Notes: a model not told the origin generated them from the sequence alone. Shown: positions 51,757 to 61,672, counted from the first letter of the stretch. The stretch: DNA of 64,000 nt from JBLHZY01 sp050633265 (GCA_050633265.1 JBOEGE010000005.1:372001-436000), one strand, 5' to 3'. Program-made: numbers and translations.

Positions 51757-52206
51757 ATGTTTGTAGAGAGCAGAGCACTAAAAATTGGCTGCAGGGCCAT
51801 CGCCGCGACAATGATCTGGAGCGCTTCGGCGCTCGGGTCATACGCTGATAGCGTGTCGGTTTCGCCGACGCGCCTTAGCGTTCCTTCGCCCAATCAAGCC
51901 ACCACAATGACTGTCAAAGCCGGGGGCAACGAGGCCTCGATTTTACAAGTCCGCGTGATGCGCTGGAATGAGCGAGACGATCCTTCCAAGATGAAACCCA
52001 CCCGTGACGTGGTTGTTTCTCCTCCGGCTGCAAAACTGAAAGCAAATCAAGAGCTTACAGTGCGCATCATTCGCACCAAATCCCGCGCTGTGCGTGGGCG
52101 CGAATGCTACCGGGTGCTTGTGGATCGCCTACCGGGCCGCGAGCAAGACGGGCAAGCTGTGAAGCTGCGCGTGCGTCACTCTGTTCCTCTGTGCTTTACA
52201 TCCTAG
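51757..52206 (+). CDS. Archaic-type pilus periplasmic chaperone, first domain only
   Basis: The 149-aa protein has a signal peptide (MIWSASALGSYA) and one PapD-like Ig domain: VSVSPTRLSVPSPNQATTMT, SILQVRVMRWNERDDPSKMK, VVSPPAAKLKANQELTVRIIR, CYRVLVDRLPG and the edge strand VKLRVRHSVPLCFTS, then stop. CsuC-type chaperones normally carry a second Ig domain of about 90 aa. The 75 nt to the usher start cannot hold it in any frame, so it is absent, not frameshifted. It is 15 nt after the pilin gene. Confidence 0.8.
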   Translation: MFVESRALKIGCRAIAATMIWSASALGSYADSVSVSPTRLSVPSPNQATTMTVKAGGNEASILQVRVMRWNERDDPSKMKPTRDVVVSPPAAKLKANQELTVRIIRTKSRAVRGRECYRVLVDRLPGREQDGQAVKLRVRHSVPLCFTS

Positions 52207-52281
52207 CTGGCCCGCCAGCCTTTTCCTGATCCGGGCCCCCTCGGATCGGGACAATAAAAATAACGAGCATAGAGGCCGCAC

Positions 52282-54693
52282 ATGCACCCAATGCGCAGCG
52301 CAGTTTTAACCAGTTTTGCCACCCTCCTGCTTGCCACAACGGCGCAGGCCCAATCAGTGAGCGACACGTTAGATTTGACGCTCAAAGTTGCCGATGACAT
52401 TCCCAATTTCCAAGAAGTCACGCCGCTTTTCCTTTCGGTCTTGATCAATGGCAAAGACACAGGCCTTGTGGCCGAATTCAGATACCACCCAACAGAAAAG
52501 CGCTTTTCCGCCACGCGCAAAGAGCTTGGCGAACTGGGGCTGAAATTCCCCGGCGGCGTGACCAAACGGATCTATCTCGATACGGTCCCGGGGCTGCGCT
52601 ATACCTACTCTTCGGCGGATCAGCAGATTTCCCTTGATGTCGCCCACGCCGGCCTTGAGCCCAAAATCACATCTGCTGCGCGCAAGCCGGAATTCCTACC
52701 GCCGCAAAAGGGCTATGGCGCTGTGCTCAATTATACCTTGTCCACAGAGCTCGGCATGCAAGGCACAGACACAAATCTGGGCCTCAACTCGGCCTCGGCG
52801 GCGCTTGATGGCTGGCTCTTCTCGCCCTTTGGAACTTTGGGTTCGACCGCCTTTTTGAACCATAATGCCAAAACCGGCGTTGATGAGATCATCCGCCAAG
52901 AGACCAAATTCGAATTTGCCGACACCAAACATGCGCTCAGCTTTACTCTGGGCGATTTCCAATCCTCTTCCTTGCAATGGAGCCGCCCGATCCGCATGGG
53001 CGGCTTTCAAATTCGCCGCGATTTCAGCCTGCGCTCTGACATCATCACAAATCAGCGCCTCAGCTATTCCGGCGCGGCCGCTCTGCCTTCAACCGTTGAC
53101 GTCTTTATCGAAAACAACCGCGCTTATTCCGGCCCTGTTGATGCTGGCCCTTTCCGGCTTGAAGACCTGCCGCTTTATACCGGCTCGGGTGATGCTGTCA
53201 TTATGGTGCGGGATCAAAACGGTGATGTAACCTCTGAAGAAGTCTCCTTTTTTGCCTCGCAGAACTTGCTCAAAAAGGGCCTTGCGGATTACTCGCTTGA
53301 AGCAGGGTTTGCGCGCGAAGCCTTTGGGATCGAGAGCAATCAATACGGCAGCAGCGCCATCGCCTCGGGCAGCCTGCGCTATGGGCTCACCGAAAAGATC
53401 ACGCTCGCCGCGCATGGCGAGGTAAAATCAGACCTGCAATTGATCGGGATGGGGCTTACGGCCGTTCCGCTTAATCTTGGCGAGATTTCCGGGACCGTGG
53501 GCGCGAGCCGCTATCAAGGCCAGACCCGCGGCTTTGCCCATGGCACGATGCGCACCACCGTGATGGGCGCCGATCTGAACCTAAGCGTGATGCGCGCACA
53601 GCCCGGCTTTGCCGATCTCGCCCTTGTCACCGGCGCGGAATATCTGGGCGCAAGCGCGATCAGCGGCTCTGGCTCATTGCTCGAATTTCCCATCGCGCTT
53701 GATGTGCTGAGCGTGGCAATCCCGGTGACCAAAGATCGGCGCAAACTGGGGCTGAGCCTTGTGCATTCCAAACGCTCCAGCAGCGAAGATTTTATCGCCT
53801 CGGCCTCCTTTGGCAGCAATATTCGCGGCTCTGCGGCTTCTTTTGGTGTGACCGCCTCGCACAGCTTTACCAATGATGAAACCCGCGCCTCGATGAACCT
53901 CTCTGTGCCGCTCGGCAAGCGGCGCACCATGCGCAGCGGCGTTGGCCGGGATATAAACGGCAAAGTCTATGCCTCGACCTCGATCAACCGCCCCCTGAGC
54001 GAAGCCGTGGGCGATTATGGCTATCACGTTCAGTTTGAAAACAAAGACGGGCTGAATTTCGCCTCGGCCCGCTCGGATTATCGCACCCGTTATGGCAAGG
54101 CGAGCATGGAGCTGGCGCAATCCAAAGACAGCACAAATCTGCGCGGGCGCTTTAGCGGCGCTGTTGCTGTTGCCGGGCCAAGCATCGCCTTTGGCAATCA
54201 GGTCAGCGACAGCTTTGCCATCGTCGATGTGGGCATCCCCAATGTCCCCGTTCAGATGCAAAACCGCCGCGTTACAAAGACCAACAATCGCGGCCGCGCG
54301 CTTGTCTATGGGCTTGGCTCAAACCGGCGCAATCGCATCTCGGTTGATGTAAATGATATCCCGCCAGACTATTCGCTGAACGCCACAGCGACCGAGGTGA
54401 TCCCCGCGCGCCGCTCGGGCAACCACGTAAATCTCAAAGGCAATGGCGCCCCTTCTGCGCTTATTGTGCTGCGGGATATCAATGGTGATTATCTTGGCGC
54501 AGGGGCCGTTGTCTTTCTCAACAACGGGCGCGAAGAATTCTATGTTGGCTATGATGGCATGGCTTGGCTCGAAGATGTTCACGATTTCAACACGCTCGAA
54601 GTCCGGCTGAGCAATGCCACATGTCACGCCAGCTTTGCCTATGTCAAAACCGGGGCAATTCAGGATGTGATTGATCCGGTGGTCTGTAAATGA
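52282..54693 (+). CDS. Archaic-type fimbrial outer-membrane usher, CsuD-like
   Basis: The 803-aa outer-membrane protein has a signal peptide ending near ATTAQAQS and an N-terminal domain (LFLSVLINGKDTGLVAEFRYH). A long beta-barrel follows (FSPFGTLGSTAFLNHNAKTG and later SLRYGLTEKITLAAHGE), with a plug-like part (VDVFIENNRAYSGPVDAGPFRLEDLPLYTGSGDAVIMVRDQNG) and a C-terminal domain. Length is typical of archaic ushers. It secretes and assembles the subunits encoded beside it. The stop overlaps the next ATG (ATGA). Confidence 0.92.
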   Translation: MHPMRSAVLTSFATLLLATTAQAQSVSDTLDLTLKVADDIPNFQEVTPLFLSVLINGKDTGLVAEFRYHPTEKRFSATRKELGELGLKFPGGVTKRIYLDTVPGLRYTYSSADQQISLDVAHAGLEPKITSAARKPEFLPPQKGYGAVLNYTLSTELGMQGTDTNLGLNSASAALDGWLFSPFGTLGSTAFLNHNAKTGVDEIIRQETKFEFADTKHALSFTLGDFQSSSLQWSRPIRMGGFQIRRDFSLRSDIITNQRLSYSGAAALPSTVDVFIENNRAYSGPVDAGPFRLEDLPLYTGSGDAVIMVRDQNGDVTSEEVSFFASQNLLKKGLADYSLEAGFAREAFGIESNQYGSSAIASGSLRYGLTEKITLAAHGEVKSDLQLIGMGLTAVPLNLGEISGTVGASRYQGQTRGFAHGTMRTTVMGADLNLSVMRAQPGFADLALVTGAEYLGASAISGSGSLLEFPIALDVLSVAIPVTKDRRKLGLSLVHSKRSSSEDFIASASFGSNIRGSAASFGVTASHSFTNDETRASMNLSVPLGKRRTMRSGVGRDINGKVYASTSINRPLSEAVGDYGYHVQFENKDGLNFASARSDYRTRYGKASMELAQSKDSTNLRGRFSGAVAVAGPSIAFGNQVSDSFAIVDVGIPNVPVQMQNRRVTKTNNRGRALVYGLGSNRRNRISVDVNDIPPDYSLNATATEVIPARRSGNHVNLKGNGAPSALIVLRDINGDYLGAGAVVFLNNGREEFYVGYDGMAWLEDVHDFNTLEVRLSNATCHASFAYVKTGAIQDVIDPVVCK

Positions 54694-55619
54694 TCAGGCG
54701 GGGCCTATATGTTTTGGCCGCCTGTCTGGCCCTGCTAAACGCCTCATCCGCGCATGCGGCCAATTGTTCGGCCACGGTGAGCAATATCAATTTCGGCGCG
54801 GTCAATGTTCATGCCGGCGCGGTCAATCAAACCTCCGGTACAATCCAAGTGACCTGCTCTGGCGCGCTTGATCTATTGATCGGTATCTGCGTGCGCTTTG
54901 GCCCCGGAAGCGGCGGCGCGGGCGCAAGCAATTCGCCGCGCTATATGCGCCGGGGCGATGGCGCGGGCCTGCTCTATGAGCTGCGCGCGCTTGGCAATGG
55001 GGCCGCCTTTGGCACAATGAACGAAATCCACACGATGATGCCCCTCGTCCTTGGCAGCGGCTCGATCAGCATCCCCTTTTACGCCGATATTGTTTCGCCC
55101 GGCGTTGCCATCGGCACCGGCAATTACAGCTCTACCTTCTCGGGCATTGGCGATATCGAGCTGGCGTATGGCGTCGCCAATTGCAACCTGCTGGAAAACA
55201 GCACCACCATCCCAAGCTTTGAGGTCTCTGCCGAAGTCGTGGCCAGCTGCGAGATTGATGCAGGCTCGCTGGCCTTTGGCGATGTTTCAACCGAGATCAA
55301 CCAGCCCGTCGATGCTGACTCGGCAATCAACGTCTCCTGCACCGACACAACCCCCTATACGCTTTCGCTGGATATGGGCAGCGGCGGCGGCAGTGATCCC
55401 AGCAATCGCAAGATGAAAAACCTGCTCTCCTCGCTCAATTACGGGATCTATATGGACAGCGCCCGCACCCAAGCATGGGGCTCCCTGCCCGGCGCGACCG
55501 TCTCGGGAATTGGCACAGGCCTGAACCAATCCTATCCCGTCTATGGCCGCATCCCCGCAGGCCAAACCGCCGCCGTTGGCATCTATACGGATTCGGTTTT
55601 GGTCACCGTAAGCTACTAA
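54690..55619 (+). CDS. Two-domain SCPU pilus tip adhesin, CsuE-like
   Basis: The 309-aa protein has a signal peptide (MIRRGLYVLAACLALLNASSAHA) and two SCPU domains. The first is about 24-165 (NCSATVSNINFGAVNVHAGA to SGIGDIELAYG) and the second about 170-309 (VSAEVVASCEIDAGSLAFG to TAAVGIYTDSVLVTVSY). CsuE of Acinetobacter has the same two-domain arrangement and forms the pilus tip. It is coupled to the usher and ends the operon. Confidence 0.88.
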   Translation: MIRRGLYVLAACLALLNASSAHAANCSATVSNINFGAVNVHAGAVNQTSGTIQVTCSGALDLLIGICVRFGPGSGGAGASNSPRYMRRGDGAGLLYELRALGNGAAFGTMNEIHTMMPLVLGSGSISIPFYADIVSPGVAIGTGNYSSTFSGIGDIELAYGVANCNLLENSTTIPSFEVSAEVVASCEIDAGSLAFGDVSTEINQPVDADSAINVSCTDTTPYTLSLDMGSGGGSDPSNRKMKNLLSSLNYGIYMDSARTQAWGSLPGATVSGIGTGLNQSYPVYGRIPAGQTAAVGIYTDSVLVTVSY

Positions 55620-55816
55620 CCGCACGCCCTTTCCCGCCCAGCATAGATTTCCCCCAGCCCCGCACCGCGCCGCGCTACCGCGCCGCATCTTCAGCCCCCA
55701 AATATAACGCTGCGTCCTGCGATAATTTCGCAATGCAGAACCATATTCCATTTTCTTGACCCTCCCCAAAGCAGCAGATAGGTTGCCCCAAAGCCAATCC
55801 AAGGGGGGAGACCTGG

Positions 55817-57328
55817 ATGCAGATGTTGCACGAACTGCCGCGTGCGCATGATCCAAAGTTGAACGCGATCGTCGATCACGACGGCGCGCGCTTCACCTAT
55901 GGTGAACTCGTTGAAATGATTGATGAAATGGCCCAAGCGCTTGGCGCTCATGGCCTGCGCCCCGGCGATCGCCTGATGCTCGTTTGCGAAAACTGCGCAA
56001 CCTATGCCGTGGCGGTTCTTGCGGCAAGCCAGATCGGCGCATGGGTCTCGCCGATCAATGCCCGCCAATCGGCCGAAGAATTAGACGCGCTCAAAACCCA
56101 CTCCGGCGCGCGTATGATGATCTTTACCCCCGAGGCCAGCAGCCAAGCCGCGGCCCATGCAGCCCGCCTTGGCGCCAGCGAAATCGGCCAACTTGCTTGC
56201 GGCGCGATCCTTGCAACCCCGGCCTATCAAGCCCTGCCCGAAATTGTTGATCCGCGGCGCGGCGCGCGCATCGCCGTTTTGATGTATACCACCGGAACAA
56301 CCTCCGCCCCCAAAGGCGTGATGCTTAGCCAAGCGAACCTGATGTTTGCCGCCAAAACCGCCGCAGATATCCGCGCGCTTACCCCGCAGGATGAGGTCAT
56401 CGCGGTCCTGCCCGGCACCCATATCTTCTGCCTCGCCGCGCCCTTCCTTGGCACAATCCGCAACGGCGGAACGGTGCATTTCATGTCCCGGTTCTCGCCC
56501 GAGGCCGTTCTGGAAGCTTTCGAGAATGGCGCGACCGTTTTCCCGGCTGTGCCGCAAATGTTTGCCGCACTCACCAAACACCTCAATGATCAAGGCGCCC
56601 GCCCGATTGCCCCGCGCCTGCGCTATATCTCTTCGGGCGGCGCGCCGCTTGATCCCGAATTCAAAGCCAAGACCGAAGCCTTCTTTGGCCTGCCGCTGCA
56701 CAATGGCTATGGCCTCACCGAAACCACCTCCGGCGTTGTCGGCACGACCGTCAAAGCCCTGCGCGAAGATGTTTCCGTCGGAACGCCCTTCCCCGGGGTT
56801 GAGATCGAGATCGCCGATAAGGATGAGAACGGCATCGGAGAGCTGCTGATCCGCGCACCCAATGTGATGCAAGGCTACTACCACAACGAAGAGGCGACCC
56901 GCGCCGCCATTCGCGAAGACGGCTACTTTCGCTCTGGCGATCTGGCGCGCCAAGATCCCGATGGCGCCGTGCATATCGTTGGCCGCCTCAAAGAGCTGAT
57001 CATCCGCTCGGGTTTCAACGTCTATCCGCCCGAGATCGAGGCCATGCTGACCAAACACGCGGCCATCCACCAAGCGGCTGTTGTTGGCCGCGCGATCAAG
57101 GGCAACGAGGAAATCCTCGCCTTTTGCATCGGTGAGCCGGGCCTGAGCGAACAGGATGTGAAGGACTATCTTCACGAACATCTCGTCGGCTATAAAATCC
57201 CCCAACGCGTGCTGTTTGTGGAAAGCTTCCCCACGGCCGCATCGGGCAAAATCCTCAAACGCCACCTCATTACAGAATTCGCCCATCTTCTGGACGATAC
57301 GACAACCATAGAACGGAAAAGAACATGA
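55817..57328 (+). CDS. Acyl-CoA synthetase (class I adenylate-forming)
   Basis: The 503-aa enzyme has the AMP-binding P-loop YTTGTTSAPKGVML and the adenine motif NGYGLTETTSG. YFRSGDLARQDPDG with IVGRLKELIIRSGFNVYPPEIE is the hinge, and the catalytic Lys is in PTAASGKILKRHL. It activates a carboxylic acid to its CoA ester. The start has GGGGGAG about 7 nt upstream. It is the first of four plus-strand genes; the ATGA overlap with the next gene shows coupling. The acid is unknown. Confidence 0.92.
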   Translation: MQMLHELPRAHDPKLNAIVDHDGARFTYGELVEMIDEMAQALGAHGLRPGDRLMLVCENCATYAVAVLAASQIGAWVSPINARQSAEELDALKTHSGARMMIFTPEASSQAAAHAARLGASEIGQLACGAILATPAYQALPEIVDPRRGARIAVLMYTTGTTSAPKGVMLSQANLMFAAKTAADIRALTPQDEVIAVLPGTHIFCLAAPFLGTIRNGGTVHFMSRFSPEAVLEAFENGATVFPAVPQMFAALTKHLNDQGARPIAPRLRYISSGGAPLDPEFKAKTEAFFGLPLHNGYGLTETTSGVVGTTVKALREDVSVGTPFPGVEIEIADKDENGIGELLIRAPNVMQGYYHNEEATRAAIREDGYFRSGDLARQDPDGAVHIVGRLKELIIRSGFNVYPPEIEAMLTKHAAIHQAAVVGRAIKGNEEILAFCIGEPGLSEQDVKDYLHEHLVGYKIPQRVLFVESFPTAASGKILKRHLITEFAHLLDDTTTIERKRT

Positions 57329-59418
57329 CAGTGACCCAAGTCAACGATGTGATCTCGATCGAAACAGTGGGCGATGTGGCCCTCGTTTGCATCAACAACC
57401 CGCCGGTAAATGCCTCAAGCCAGGAAGTCCGCGAAGGGCTGAGCAACGCGATCAAATCGCTCAACGAAGCTGGCAAAGCAAAGGCCATCGCGATCTATGC
57501 CGCAGGCCGCACCTTTACCGCAGGCGCCGACATCCGCGAATTTGGCAAAACGCCAAAGATGCCTTCCCTGCCCGAAACCCTTGGTGTTGTTGAAGATTCT
57601 GAAATCCCCGTTGTCGCGGTGATCCATGGAACAACCCTTGGCGGCGGCTTTGAGCTTGCCCTTGCCAGCCACGCGCGTATCGGCGTTACAGGCCTGCGCA
57701 TCGGCCTGCCGGAAATCCTGCTTGGCCTGCTGCCCGGCGCTGGCGGCACACAACGCACCCCGCGCCTTGCCTCTATTCCTGTCGCCCTTGATATCGCTCT
57801 ATCTGGGCGCCAAGTCCCGGCCAAAGAAGCGCTTTCCTTGGGCCTCATTGATGCAATCGAAGACGGCGAACCACGCGATATCGCGATCAAAGCGGGCAAT
57901 GAAGTGATCTCTGGCGCCATCGGCACGCGCCGCACCAAAGACCTGACCGTAACCCCAGATGACGCCGCTCTTGAAGCCGCCCGCGCCGCCGCAACAAAGA
58001 AAAGCAAACACCTGCTCGCGCCCTTCAAAGTGATCGACGCGGTTGCCATGTCCACTGGCCCGCTGGCAGACGGCATCAAATTTGAGCGCGAAAGCTTCAT
58101 GGCCTGCCTTGCTGATCCATCGGGCCGCGGCATGATCCACGCCTTCTTTGCCGAACGCGCCGTTGCGAAAATCCCCGAAGCGGGCGCAACCCCGCGCGAA
58201 GTTGCCTCTGTTGGCGTGATCGGCGGCGGCACTATGGGCTCAGGCATCGCGACCTCCTGCTTGCTCGCAGGGCTGCCGGTGAAAATGGTTGAGGTCACAG
58301 ATGAAGCCCTTCAGCGCGGCATCGGCACAATCACCAAAAACCTTGAAGGCGCTGTAAAGCGCGGCAAGCTGACGGCAGAAAAATTCGACGCCACAATCGC
58401 CATGCTCACCTCTTCCACCAGCCTTGAGGATTTCAACGAAGTTGATCTCGTAATCGAGGCCGTGTTTGAGGATATGGGCGTCAAGAAAGAGATTTTCGGA
58501 ACCCTTGATCGCGTCTGCAAACCCGGCGCGATCCTCGCCTCCAATACCTCCTACCTCGACATCAACGAGATCGCGACAGCAACAAACCGCCCCGAAGATG
58601 TGATCGGGCTGCACTTCTTCTCGCCTGCCCATGTGATGCGCCTTTTGGAAATCGTTGTGGCCGACAAAACCGCACCAGAAGTGACAGCAACAGGCTTCAA
58701 GCTCGCCAAACGCCTTAAGAAAATCGGCGTGCGCGCGGGCGTTTGCGATGGCTTTATCGGCAATCGCATCCTCGCCCATTATGGCCTCACCGCGGGCTAT
58801 CTGATGGAAGATGGCGCATCCCCCCAACAGATCGACCAAGCGCTTGAGGATTTCGGCTTTGCCATGGGCCCCTATAAAGTTGGCGATCTGGCAGGCCTCG
58901 ATATCGGCTGGATGACCCGCAAACGCAAAGCGGCCACCCGCGCCAATGAGCAGCGCTACGTGACCATCCACGACCGCATCTGCGAAAAAGGCTGGTTCGG
59001 GCGCAAAACCGGCAAAGGTTTTTATGATTATTCCGGCGATGCACCTGTGCCAAATCCCGAGGTTGCCACCATCATCGAGACTGAGCGCAAAGCCGCTGGT
59101 GTCACACCGCGCAGCTTTACGGATGCCGAAATCGTCGATCGTTACATGACCGCGATGATTGTCGAAGCTACCCGCGTTGTCGAAGATGGCACAGCGCTGC
59201 GCCCCATTGATGTTGATGCGGTGTTCCTGTTTGGCTACGGCTTCCCGCGCTTTCGCGGCGGCCCGTTGAAATACGCAGATGAGGTGGGCGCAAAAGAGCT
59301 CGTGCGCCGCATCGAAGAATATTCAAAAGAAGACGCTTTCTATTGGAAAGTCCCGCCACTTCTTGCCAAAATGGCGCAGACCGGCGGAACCTTCGCCGAA
59401 CTCAACAAGGAGGATTGA
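57325..59418 (+). CDS. Bifunctional enoyl-CoA hydratase / 3-hydroxyacyl-CoA dehydrogenase
   Basis: The 697-aa FadJ/FadB-like protein has an N-terminal crotonase domain (about 10-190: AGADIREFG, VIHGTTLGGGFELALASHARI, LPEILLGLLPGAGGTQRTPRL). A NAD-binding 3HCDH domain follows (about 290-475: VGVIGGGTMGSGIATSCLLAG, IGLHFFSPAHVMRLLEIV with catalytic His). Then come two C-terminal helical domains. It catalyses two successive steps of beta-oxidation. It lies between the CoA ligase and two acyl-CoA dehydrogenases. Confidence 0.94.
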   Translation: MTVTQVNDVISIETVGDVALVCINNPPVNASSQEVREGLSNAIKSLNEAGKAKAIAIYAAGRTFTAGADIREFGKTPKMPSLPETLGVVEDSEIPVVAVIHGTTLGGGFELALASHARIGVTGLRIGLPEILLGLLPGAGGTQRTPRLASIPVALDIALSGRQVPAKEALSLGLIDAIEDGEPRDIAIKAGNEVISGAIGTRRTKDLTVTPDDAALEAARAAATKKSKHLLAPFKVIDAVAMSTGPLADGIKFERESFMACLADPSGRGMIHAFFAERAVAKIPEAGATPREVASVGVIGGGTMGSGIATSCLLAGLPVKMVEVTDEALQRGIGTITKNLEGAVKRGKLTAEKFDATIAMLTSSTSLEDFNEVDLVIEAVFEDMGVKKEIFGTLDRVCKPGAILASNTSYLDINEIATATNRPEDVIGLHFFSPAHVMRLLEIVVADKTAPEVTATGFKLAKRLKKIGVRAGVCDGFIGNRILAHYGLTAGYLMEDGASPQQIDQALEDFGFAMGPYKVGDLAGLDIGWMTRKRKAATRANEQRYVTIHDRICEKGWFGRKTGKGFYDYSGDAPVPNPEVATIIETERKAAGVTPRSFTDAEIVDRYMTAMIVEATRVVEDGTALRPIDVDAVFLFGYGFPRFRGGPLKYADEVGAKELVRRIEEYSKEDAFYWKVPPLLAKMAQTGGTFAELNKED

Positions 59419-59419
59419 G

Positions 59420-60607
59420 ATGGACCTGAACTTCACCCCTGAGGAGGATGCCTTTCGTGAGGAAGTCCGCACTTTCCTGAAAGAAAAACTGCCCGAACAT
59501 ATCGCGGCCAAAGTGCGCGCGGGCAATGAGATGGGCAAAGAGGATTCTGTCGCTTGGCATAAAATCCTTTATAAACAAGGCTGGGTTGCCAACACTTGGT
59601 CAAAAGCGGATGGCGGCCCCGGCTGGACACCCGTTCAGCGCCACATCTTTGAAGAAGAAAGCTGCCGCGCCTATGCGCCGCGCCAAGTGCCCTTTGGCCT
59701 CGCGATGCTTGGGCCAGTGCTGCACAAATTTGGCAGCCAAGAGCAAAAAGATGCCGTCCTTCCCGGCATTCTTTCGGGCGAAGACTGGTGGTGCCAAGGG
59801 TATTCAGAGCCGGGTGCAGGTTCCGACCTTGCCAGCCTCAAAACCCGCGCTGTGCGTGATGGCGATGACTATGTCATCAACGGCCAGAAAACCTGGACAA
59901 CTTTGGGCCAGCACGCAGACAAAATCTTCTGCCTCGTGCGCACCAAAGCCGATGGAAAACCCCAAGAGGGCATCTCCTTCATCCTCGTTGACCTGGATAC
60001 CCCGGGCATTGAAATGCGCCCGATCAAACTGATCGAGGGCGGCTATGAGGTGAACGAGGTTTTCTTCACCGATGTGCGCGTCCCGGCAACAGAACTGGTT
60101 GGCGAAGAGAACCAAGGCTGGACCATCGCGAAATATCTGCTCACCCATGAGCGGACCAATATCGCGGGCGTCGGCTTCTCGATGCAAGCGCTTGAGGATC
60201 TCAAATCGCTGGCCCGCAAGGTCAAACGCAACGGCAAACCGCTGATCCAAGACCCGCTCTTTGCCGCACGCATTGCCCAAGTCGAGATTGACCTCGAAGC
60301 GATGAAGATCACCAATCTGCGGATGCTGTTTCAAGCCCAAAGCCAAGGCGCGCCGGGCCCTGAAACGTCGATCCTCAAGATCAAAGGCACGGTTATTCGC
60401 CAAACGATCAACGATCTGGCGCGCCGCGCACTCGGCCCATCAGCCGCCCCTTTCCCCAGCGAAGAGCTGGAAGGCAACATGGCGCTCGCGCCGGCTGATA
60501 ACGCCTATAACGCTGCGCAATATTTCAACAATCGCAAACTGTCGATCTTCGGGGGATCAAACGAGATCCAACGCAATATCCTCACCAAAGCGATGCTGGA
60601 GCTATAA
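59420..60607 (+). CDS. Acyl-CoA dehydrogenase, first of a tandem pair
   Basis: The 395-aa flavoprotein starts MDLNFTPEEDAFREEVRTFL behind AAGGAGG, 1 nt after the preceding stop. FAD-binding parts are WCQGYSEPGAGSDLASLKTRAV and VINGQKTWTTLGQHAD. The C-terminal helical domain has LSIFGGSNEIQRNILTK. Paired adjacent acyl-CoA dehydrogenases of unequal size often form heterotetramers in steroid or side-chain catabolism. That possibility applies here because the next gene is a shorter acyl-CoA dehydrogenase. Confidence 0.92.
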   Translation: MDLNFTPEEDAFREEVRTFLKEKLPEHIAAKVRAGNEMGKEDSVAWHKILYKQGWVANTWSKADGGPGWTPVQRHIFEEESCRAYAPRQVPFGLAMLGPVLHKFGSQEQKDAVLPGILSGEDWWCQGYSEPGAGSDLASLKTRAVRDGDDYVINGQKTWTTLGQHADKIFCLVRTKADGKPQEGISFILVDLDTPGIEMRPIKLIEGGYEVNEVFFTDVRVPATELVGEENQGWTIAKYLLTHERTNIAGVGFSMQALEDLKSLARKVKRNGKPLIQDPLFAARIAQVEIDLEAMKITNLRMLFQAQSQGAPGPETSILKIKGTVIRQTINDLARRALGPSAAPFPSEELEGNMALAPADNAYNAAQYFNNRKLSIFGGSNEIQRNILTKAMLEL

Positions 60608-60610
60608 GAC

Positions 60611-61672
60611 ATGGATTTTAATCTGACAGACGATCGCCGGATGCTGCAAGACTCACTGCGCCGCTTTCTTACCGATCAATACCCAATCGAACACCGCAAT
60701 AAGATCGCCTATGAGGCGCCCTTCCACGACACATCCAAATGGGCTGAAATGGCCGAATTGGGCGTGCTTCACGCGCTCGCGCCTGAGGAAGCTGGCGGCT
60801 TTGGCGGCGCAGGCTTTGACATCACGGTGGTGTTCGAAGAGCTGGGCCGCGCGCTCTGCCCCGAGCCCATTCTCGGCGCGCTGATGGCCTCGCGCCTTCT
60901 CGCCGCAGCAGGCGAAGATCAAGAAGCGCTGCTTGATGGCTCGCGGCGCTACGCCGTTGCCATTGGTGAGATCGACGCGCCCTATGCCTTTGATCTCATT
61001 GAAACAACAGCCAAGAATGATGCGCTTTCTGGCCGCAAAAGCACCGTTTACGGCGGCAATGATGCGGATGCTATCCTCGTTGCGGCGAAAAACGGCAGCA
61101 AGGTCAGCCTCTATGAGGTGCAAGCTTCAGACGCAGATATCACAGGCTACGGCATGATTGAGGGCGGCGGCGCGGCCGAGGTTTTCCTTGATGGCACAAA
61201 AGGCCGCTTGCTGATTGAAGACGCAAGCGCGGCCCTTCAAGACGCGCTCGATGCAGGCGCCCTTGCACTATGCGCCGAAGCTGTCGGGCTAATGGATGTC
61301 ACCAACGAAATCCTGCTGGACTACCTGCGCACGCGCAAACAATTCGGGATCGCCATCGGCAAATTCCAAGCGCTCCAACACCGCGCGGTTGATATCGTCA
61401 CCGAAATCGAGCAAGCCCGCTCGATCACTATCTTCGCCGCCTCCCGTATGGGCGAAGCCGATCAATCCCGCGCCGTATCCATGGCAAAGAATATGATCGG
61501 CCGCGCTGCAAAGCTGAGCTCGGAAGAGACGATCCAAATGCACGGCGGCATCGCGATGACATGGGAATATCCCGCCTCGCATATGGCCAAACGCCTTGTG
61601 ATGATCGATCATCAATTGGGCGACACTGACTATCACCTTACGCGTGTCATGGACACGATCTCGGCCGCCTAA
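60611..61672 (+). CDS. Acyl-CoA dehydrogenase, shorter partner
   Basis: The 353-aa protein begins MDFNLTDDRRMLQDSLRRFL. It has an acyl-CoA dehydrogenase N-domain with a loop rich in AGGFGGAGFDITVVFEELGR and a C-domain ending IQMHGGIAMTWEYPASHMAKRL. The middle domain is less conserved and shorter than usual, a feature of the second subunit of heteromeric acyl-CoA dehydrogenases. It starts 3 nt after the preceding gene and is followed by a terminator. Confidence 0.9.
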   Translation: MDFNLTDDRRMLQDSLRRFLTDQYPIEHRNKIAYEAPFHDTSKWAEMAELGVLHALAPEEAGGFGGAGFDITVVFEELGRALCPEPILGALMASRLLAAAGEDQEALLDGSRRYAVAIGEIDAPYAFDLIETTAKNDALSGRKSTVYGGNDADAILVAAKNGSKVSLYEVQASDADITGYGMIEGGGAAEVFLDGTKGRLLIEDASAALQDALDAGALALCAEAVGLMDVTNEILLDYLRTRKQFGIAIGKFQALQHRAVDIVTEIEQARSITIFAASRMGEADQSRAVSMAKNMIGRAAKLSSEETIQMHGGIAMTWEYPASHMAKRLVMIDHQLGDTDYHLTRVMDTISAA

